From positions 79,862 to 143,861 of the forward strand of contig JBPOHS010000005.1 of the NCBI GenBank assembly GCA_052035295.1: a DNA stretch of 64,000 nucleotides, written 5' to 3'. Positions within the stretch are counted from its first letter, which is position 1. Every line of letters starts with the position of its first letter. A program made the position numbers and the translations under genes. Of this stretch, positions 60,234-64,000 are shown in pieces. This DNA comes from HdN1 sp052035295 (GTDB lineage: Bacteria > Pseudomonadota > Gammaproteobacteria > Pseudomonadales > Ketobacteraceae). Under the pieces are notes generated by a model. That model did no database searches. It was not told the origin of the DNA and saw only the letters and a list, made by a program, of their open reading frames with translations.

Positions 60234-61511
60234 ATGAAGCTCGAAACTCTCGCCGTTCACGCCGGTTACTCCCCTGATCCGACGACAAAAGCTGTCGCGG
60301 TGCCGATCTACCAGACCGTGGCCTATGCCTTCGACAGCGCCCAACATGGCGCCGATTTGTTCGACCTGAAAGTGGCCGGCAATATCTATACCCGCATCAT
60401 GAACCCCACCACCGACGTGCTGGAAAAACGTCTGGCCGCACTGCATGGCGGAATTGGTGCGCTGGCGCTGGCATCCGGGCAGGCGGCGATTACCTACGCG
60501 ATTCAAACCATTGCCGAAGCGGGCGACAACATCGTGGCATCGGCCACGCTCTATGGCGGAACCTACAACCTGTTCGCGCACACTTTGCCGCAATACGGCA
60601 TCAATGTGCGTTTTGCCGATTATCGTGATCCGTCGTCGTTTGCCGCGCTGATTGATGATAAGACCAAGGCGGTTTATATCGAAACGATCGGCAACCCCTT
60701 GGGGAATGTCGTCGATATTGAAGCGCTGGCTAAAGTTGCGCATGAGCATGGGGTACCGTTGATTGTCGACAACACCGTAGCGTCGCCTTATTTGACGCGC
60801 CCGTTCGAGCACGGGGCGGATATTGTCGTGGAATCGCTAACGAAATACCTGGGTGGCCATGGCAACTCCATTGGCGGCGCCATCATTGATTCCGGCAAAT
60901 TTGACTGGAAAGCCAACGCCAAGCGCTTCCGCCGTTTGAACGAGCCGGATGTGTCTTACCACGGCGTGGTTTATACCGAGGCGCTGGGCGCTGCGGCTTA
61001 CATCGGGCGTGCGCGTGTGGTGCCGCTGCGGAACATGGGCGCGTGCATTGCCCCGCTGAATGCATTCCTGATTCTGCAAGGGATCGAAACGCTGGCGCTG
61101 CGCATGGATCGCATTTGCGAAAACACGCTCAAGGTCGCGCAAGCGCTGCAGAAACACCCGGATGTCACCTGGGTTAACTACGCCGGGCTTCCGGAGCACC
61201 CGGAACACGCGCTGGCGAAGAAATACGTGCGTGGCAGCGGTTCTGGCCTGTTAACGTTCGGCCTCAAGGGCGGCCGTGCCGCAGGCGAAAAATTCCTCGA
61301 CGCGCTGCAACTGTTCACCCGCCTGGTGAATATCGGCGACGTGCGTTCGCTGGCCACGCACCCGGCCTCGACCACCCACCGCCAGTTGTCCCCCGAAGAA
61401 CTCGCCAAAGCCGGCGTCAAGGAAGAAACCATACGCTTGTGTGTCGGTATCGAGCATATTGACGATATTCTCGCCGACCTCAATCAAGCACTGGCGGCCA
61501 GTCAGCAATAA
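60234..61511 (+). CDS. metY: O-acetylhomoserine sulfhydrylase (MetY)
   Basis: A 425-residue Cys/Met-metabolism PLP enzyme that makes homocysteine from O-acetylhomoserine and sulfide. The sequence MKLETLAVHAGYSPDPTT and NIYTRIMNPTTDVLEKR identify the MetY class; the PLP Lys is in ESLTKYLGGHG. The length is typical (about 425-430). It starts from its own promoter region, divergent from putA, and ends before a strong terminator. Confidence 0.95.
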   Translation: MKLETLAVHAGYSPDPTTKAVAVPIYQTVAYAFDSAQHGADLFDLKVAGNIYTRIMNPTTDVLEKRLAALHGGIGALALASGQAAITYAIQTIAEAGDNIVASATLYGGTYNLFAHTLPQYGINVRFADYRDPSSFAALIDDKTKAVYIETIGNPLGNVVDIEALAKVAHEHGVPLIVDNTVASPYLTRPFEHGADIVVESLTKYLGGHGNSIGGAIIDSGKFDWKANAKRFRRLNEPDVSYHGVVYTEALGAAAYIGRARVVPLRNMGACIAPLNAFLILQGIETLALRMDRICENTLKVAQALQKHPDVTWVNYAGLPEHPEHALAKKYVRGSGSGLLTFGLKGGRAAGEKFLDALQLFTRLVNIGDVRSLATHPASTTHRQLSPEELAKAGVKEETIRLCVGIEHIDDILADLNQALAASQQ

Positions 61512-61533
61512 CGCCCAGCGATGCGGCGAAAAC

Positions 61534-61563
61534 AAAAAAGGCACCATTTCTGGTGCCTTTTTT
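61534..61563. terminator. Intrinsic terminator after metY
   Basis: AAAAAAGGCACCA (61534-61546) and TGGTGCCTTTTTT (61551-61563) form a perfect 13-bp stem with a TTTC loop. It lies between convergent metY and yqhA and can act both ways. Confidence 0.93.
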
Positions 61564-61616
61564 ATGCGGGTCATTTTGCCGCCTGGTCAGAGCGATAGCA
61601 TCGGCGCCAAGCACAA

Positions 61617-62108
61617 TCACTCGTGCTTGGTGAACTTGTCCAGCACGCCCATCAACACCGCCGATACCACGAAGGTCATGTGGATGATTACATACCACAT
61701 CAACTTGGAATCTTCATGCTGCGGCACTTCCATGAAAATCTTCAGCAGGTGGATCGACGAAATCGCCACGATCGATGTCGCGACCTTCAGCTTCAGCGAC
61801 CCGGCATCGAGCTTGCCCAACCACTCCAGTTTCGGCGTCGATTCCTTGATGTCGAGTTGCGATACGAAATTCTCGTAACCCGATAGCATGACCATTACGA
61901 TCAGACTACCGACCAGGGTCAGGTCCACCAACGCCAGCATGGTGAGCACCAATTCCGATTCACGCATCTCCCAGAGATGGGGCAGGATGTGAAAGATTTC
62001 CTGAAAGAATTTGAGCGCCAGGGCTACCAGCAACAAGCTCAGCCCCAGGTAAATGGGCGCCAAAAGCCAGCGGGCGGCATACAACGCGCGTTCGATTAAC
62101 TGTTCCAT
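61617..62108 (-). CDS. yqhA: UPF0114/YqhA-family membrane protein
   Basis: 163 residues with four membrane segments (about 10-32, 53-76, 105-125, 135-155). The N-terminus MEQLIERALYAARWLLAPIY and the region VDLTLVGSLIVMVMLSGYENFV match YqhA. Function is not established. ATG 62108 is preferred over GTG 62114; a weak GAAG site precedes it. It is convergent to metY. Confidence 0.92.
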   Translation of the reverse strand: MEQLIERALYAARWLLAPIYLGLSLLLVALALKFFQEIFHILPHLWEMRESELVLTMLALVDLTLVGSLIVMVMLSGYENFVSQLDIKESTPKLEWLGKLDAGSLKLKVATSIVAISSIHLLKIFMEVPQHEDSKLMWYVIIHMTFVVSAVLMGVLDKFTKHE

Positions 62109-62440
62109 AGTCACTTCAATGGGTTAGCGGTTAAGGTCCGGGCATTATCGCGGCAGGCTCGGGAGGCAGGCAAGTGCAACTGGGCTTTTTACCAACTAGT
62201 CTTTATCCTAGGTAAATTATGTAATTTAGGTCGCCCCCAGACAAACTGGCACTGATGCAAGAGACGGGCAGGGGAGGGCAAGGTTTTCAGACCGTCGGCA
62301 GCATGGATGCTGCCGTCGAGCCTACATGGACGTATATACGGCGTGTCGGAAAAGCTTGCCCTCCCCTGATCGGCTCAGCCCGGTGAAGCGAGATTTCAAC
62401 GGGCAATTAAGGTCAGTCGCAAGCAGTAAAGGACCCCACG
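62109..62440. other. Intergenic region with a dispersed-repeat-like element
   Basis: About 330 bases between yqhA and the ATPase gene; the middle 100 bases are occupied by the nested inverted repeat (62269-62368). No gene was recognised. The ATPase gene has an AAAGGA ribosome site at its end. Confidence 0.5.
62269..62368. repeat. Nested inverted-repeat element, likely dispersed (REP-like)
   Basis: Outer 19-nt arms, CAGGGGAGGGCAAG... (62269-62287) and its complement (62350-62368), differ in one base. Inside is a perfect 9-bp hairpin CGGCAGCAT-GG-ATGCTGCCG (62296-62315), then a CATGGACGTATATACGGCG tract. From memory, similar text is repeated in marine gammaproteobacterial genomes. Nothing suggests a transposase. 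Confidence 0.7.
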
Positions 62441-64000
62441 GTGGCAGCAAAAGGCAAAGCAGACTTCACCCGCCCCAACATGCGCATCGACGTACGCTGG
62501 GCACTCGACGGCCTCCTCGAAGACGCCCGCATCAGCGAGCGCGACGCCCAGTTCGTCTCCGGCTACCGCCGCGAAAAAGACGAACTCGCCTGGAACCCCC
62601 TGCAAATCATCGCCAAGCACAACCTCCAGGACCAGCAAAGCGACGACCAAGGCAAACTCACGCTCCCCGTCCTCACCGACTGGCTCGCCAAGAAAGCCGG
62701 CCAGCGCCTGTTCCACATCGACCCACTCAAGATCAACGTCTCCGCCATCACCGAAATCATGTCCTTCAACTACGCCGAGCGCCACCAGATCCTCGCCGTT
62801 GAAGTCCACGAAGACGAAGTCCTGATCGCCAGCGCCCAACCCTTCAACCGCGACTGGGAAAACGGACTCGAACAAACCCTGCGCGCCAAACGTATCGTCC
62901 GCGTCGTCGCCAATCCCGCCGACCTCCAGCGTTACACCCTCGAATTCTACAACCTGGCCCGCTCAGTGCGTGGCGCCACCGGCAGCGGCGCCCAGGGCAG
63001 CATCGGCAATTTCGAGCAGTTGCTGCAGCTCGGCGAACTCTCCACGCCCGACGCCAACGACCAGCACATCGTCAAGATCGTCGACTGGCTGCTGCAATAC
63101 GCTTTCGACCAGCGCGCCAGCGACATCCATCTCGAACCCCGCCGTGACGTCGGCAACGTCCGCTTCCGTATCGATGGCGTCCTGCATGATGTTTACGAAA
63201 TGCCCGCCGCCGTCCTCGCCGCCGTCACCAGTCGCATCAAGATCCTGGGGCGGATGGATGTCGCCGAAAAACGTCGTCCGCAGGATGGCCGTCTCAAAAC
63301 CAAGAGCACGCGTGGCAACGAGGTCGAACTGCGTCTGTCGACCCTACCGACCGCGTTTGGCGAAAAACTCGTCATGCGTATTTTCGATCCGGAAGTGCTG
63401 GTGCGCACCCCGCAAGAGATGGGGCTCGCCGACGACGACTATGGCCGCTGGCGGGAAATGGTGGCACAGCCGAACGGTATCGTCCTGGTGACCGGCCCGA
63501 CAGGGTCGGGCAAGACCACCATGCTGTACTCGACGCTCAAGCAACTGGCGACGCGCTCGGTCAATGTGTGCACGATCGAAGACCCCATCGAAATGGTGGA
63601 ACAGTCCTTCAACCAGATGCAGGTGGTCGATGCGGTCAGCCTCGGTTTTGCGGAAGGTGTCCGCGCCCTGATGCGGCAAGACCCCGACATCATCATGATC
63701 GGAGAGATCCGTGACGTCGAAACCGCGCAGATGGCGGTGCAGGCGGCGCTCACCGGTCACCTCGTGATCTCGACCCTGCACACCAACGACGCGCCCTCGG
63801 CCGTGACGCGACTGGTGGATCTGGGCGTGCAACCCTATCTGCTGGCCGCGACGGTGCTGGGGGTGATGGCGCAACGCCTGGTGCGTACGCTCTGCCCGCA
63901 CTGCAAGCGTGACACCACGATCGATGATGAAACCTGGGAAACCCTGATCACCCCGTGGAAAGGCCGCAAACCGGATCGGATCAAGGAACCGGTCGGCTGT
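62441..64000 (+). CDS. GspE/PilB-type secretion or pilus ATPase (C-terminus beyond window)
   Basis: 520 codons from GTG 62441 to the right edge, still open. The N-terminal domain (about 1-165) is of GspE N1/N2 type; the ATPase domain has Walker A VTGPTGSGKTT (about 349-359), the Asp box RQDPDIIMIGEIRD, the His box GHLVISTLHTND and the zinc motif start CPHC (about 486-489). GspE, PilB and MshE cannot be separated without the rest and the context. No gsp or pil gene lies upstream. A marked preference for C-ending codons is seen in the first 800 bases. Confidence 0.9.
   Translation, partial: MAAKGKADFTRPNMRIDVRWALDGLLEDARISERDAQFVSGYRREKDELAWNPLQIIAKHNLQDQQSDDQGKLTLPVLTDWLAKKAGQRLFHIDPLKINVSAITEIMSFNYAERHQILAVEVHEDEVLIASAQPFNRDWENGLEQTLRAKRIVRVVANPADLQRYTLEFYNLARSVRGATGSGAQGSIGNFEQLLQLGELSTPDANDQHIVKIVDWLLQYAFDQRASDIHLEPRRDVGNVRFRIDGVLHDVYEMPAAVLAAVTSRIKILGRMDVAEKRRPQDGRLKTKSTRGNEVELRLSTLPTAFGEKLVMRIFDPEVLVRTPQEMGLADDDYGRWREMVAQPNGIVLVTGPTGSGKTTMLYSTLKQLATRSVNVCTIEDPIEMVEQSFNQMQVVDAVSLGFAEGVRALMRQDPDIIMIGEIRDVETAQMAVQAALTGHLVISTLHTNDAPSAVTRLVDLGVQPYLLAATVLGVMAQRLVRTLCPHCKRDTTIDDETWETLITPWKGRKPDRIKEPVGC

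Noticed and set aside
62269..62368. The nested inverted repeat as a riboswitch of the GspE-like gene.
   Set aside because: No conserved riboswitch core is visible, and the symmetric arms fit a dispersed repeat better.

Overview
The window is a 64 kb chromosomal segment of a moderately GC-rich gammaproteobacterium. This is inferred from gene order and protein families: rnr-rlmB, rpsF-priB-rpsR-DUF2232-rplI-dnaB-alr-radA, murJ next to yceH, Lol and Mce/PqiA envelope systems, and proline and methionine enzymes. Acyl-CoA and steroid-type side-chain genes, two monooxygenase-type enzymes and a FadL channel suggest an environmental, probably aquatic, degrader of lipids, steroids or hydrocarbons. No insertion sequence, prophage, CRISPR array or rRNA gene was seen.

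Layout. (1) 1-7.2 kb is a catabolic/accessory block: a truncated lipoprotein gene, a MaoC-like hydratase overlapping a thiolase-fold protein that lacks catalytic residues, and a TetR repressor divergent from an SDR / ferritin-like diiron protein / Baeyer-Villiger-type monooxygenase operon. (2) 7.1-10.9 kb holds a terminator, tRNA-Leu(CAG), rnr and rlmB. (3) 11.1-13.4 kb is a sigma-70 plus MerR-family pair behind a cluster of TGTCTAG sites. (4) 13.5-24.1 kb is a six-gene operon matching the MagA-F (YfaP/YfaA/YfaT/YfaS/YfaQ/YfaP) periplasmic alpha-2-macroglobulin system. (5) 24.1-31.1 kb is the ribosomal protein / replication / alr / radA block. (6) 31.1-35.5 kb has a LolC/E-type permease, an amidohydrolase, a PilZ protein and small proteins. 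(7) 35.5-39.2 kb is a split PqiA/LetA pair and a six-MCE-domain tunnel protein. (8) 39.2-43.7 kb has an HD protein, a crotonase, murJ, gloA and yceH. (9) 44-50 kb has a FadL porin facing a five-gene operon resembling the steroid side-chain ChsH1-ChsH2-Ltp2 module. (10) 50-64 kb has housekeeping and accessory genes: a cytosolic carboxypeptidase-like M14 enzyme, PilZ, YebC, a UPF0149 protein, an FAD oxidoreductase, a RIO kinase, a lipoprotein, putA, metY, yqhA and a GspE/PilB-type ATPase cut by the window end.

How the genes work together. The most interesting unit is the mag operon. Besides the macroglobulin, which keeps a CVEQ thioester motif, two partners of unknown function show recognisable hydrolase-like signatures: MagC looks NlpC/P60-like, and MagE combines an SxxK/KT penicillin-binding-like part, a SpoIID-like part and an HExxH motif. 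This suggests a protease-trap complex coupled to the cell wall. The sigma/MerR and mag units lie between rlmB and rpsF, which are close neighbours in pseudomonads. A second theme is paired, AT-rich TTGCAA/TGCAAT palindromes in front of both the FadL gene and the side-chain operon, which hint at one regulator for uptake and degradation.
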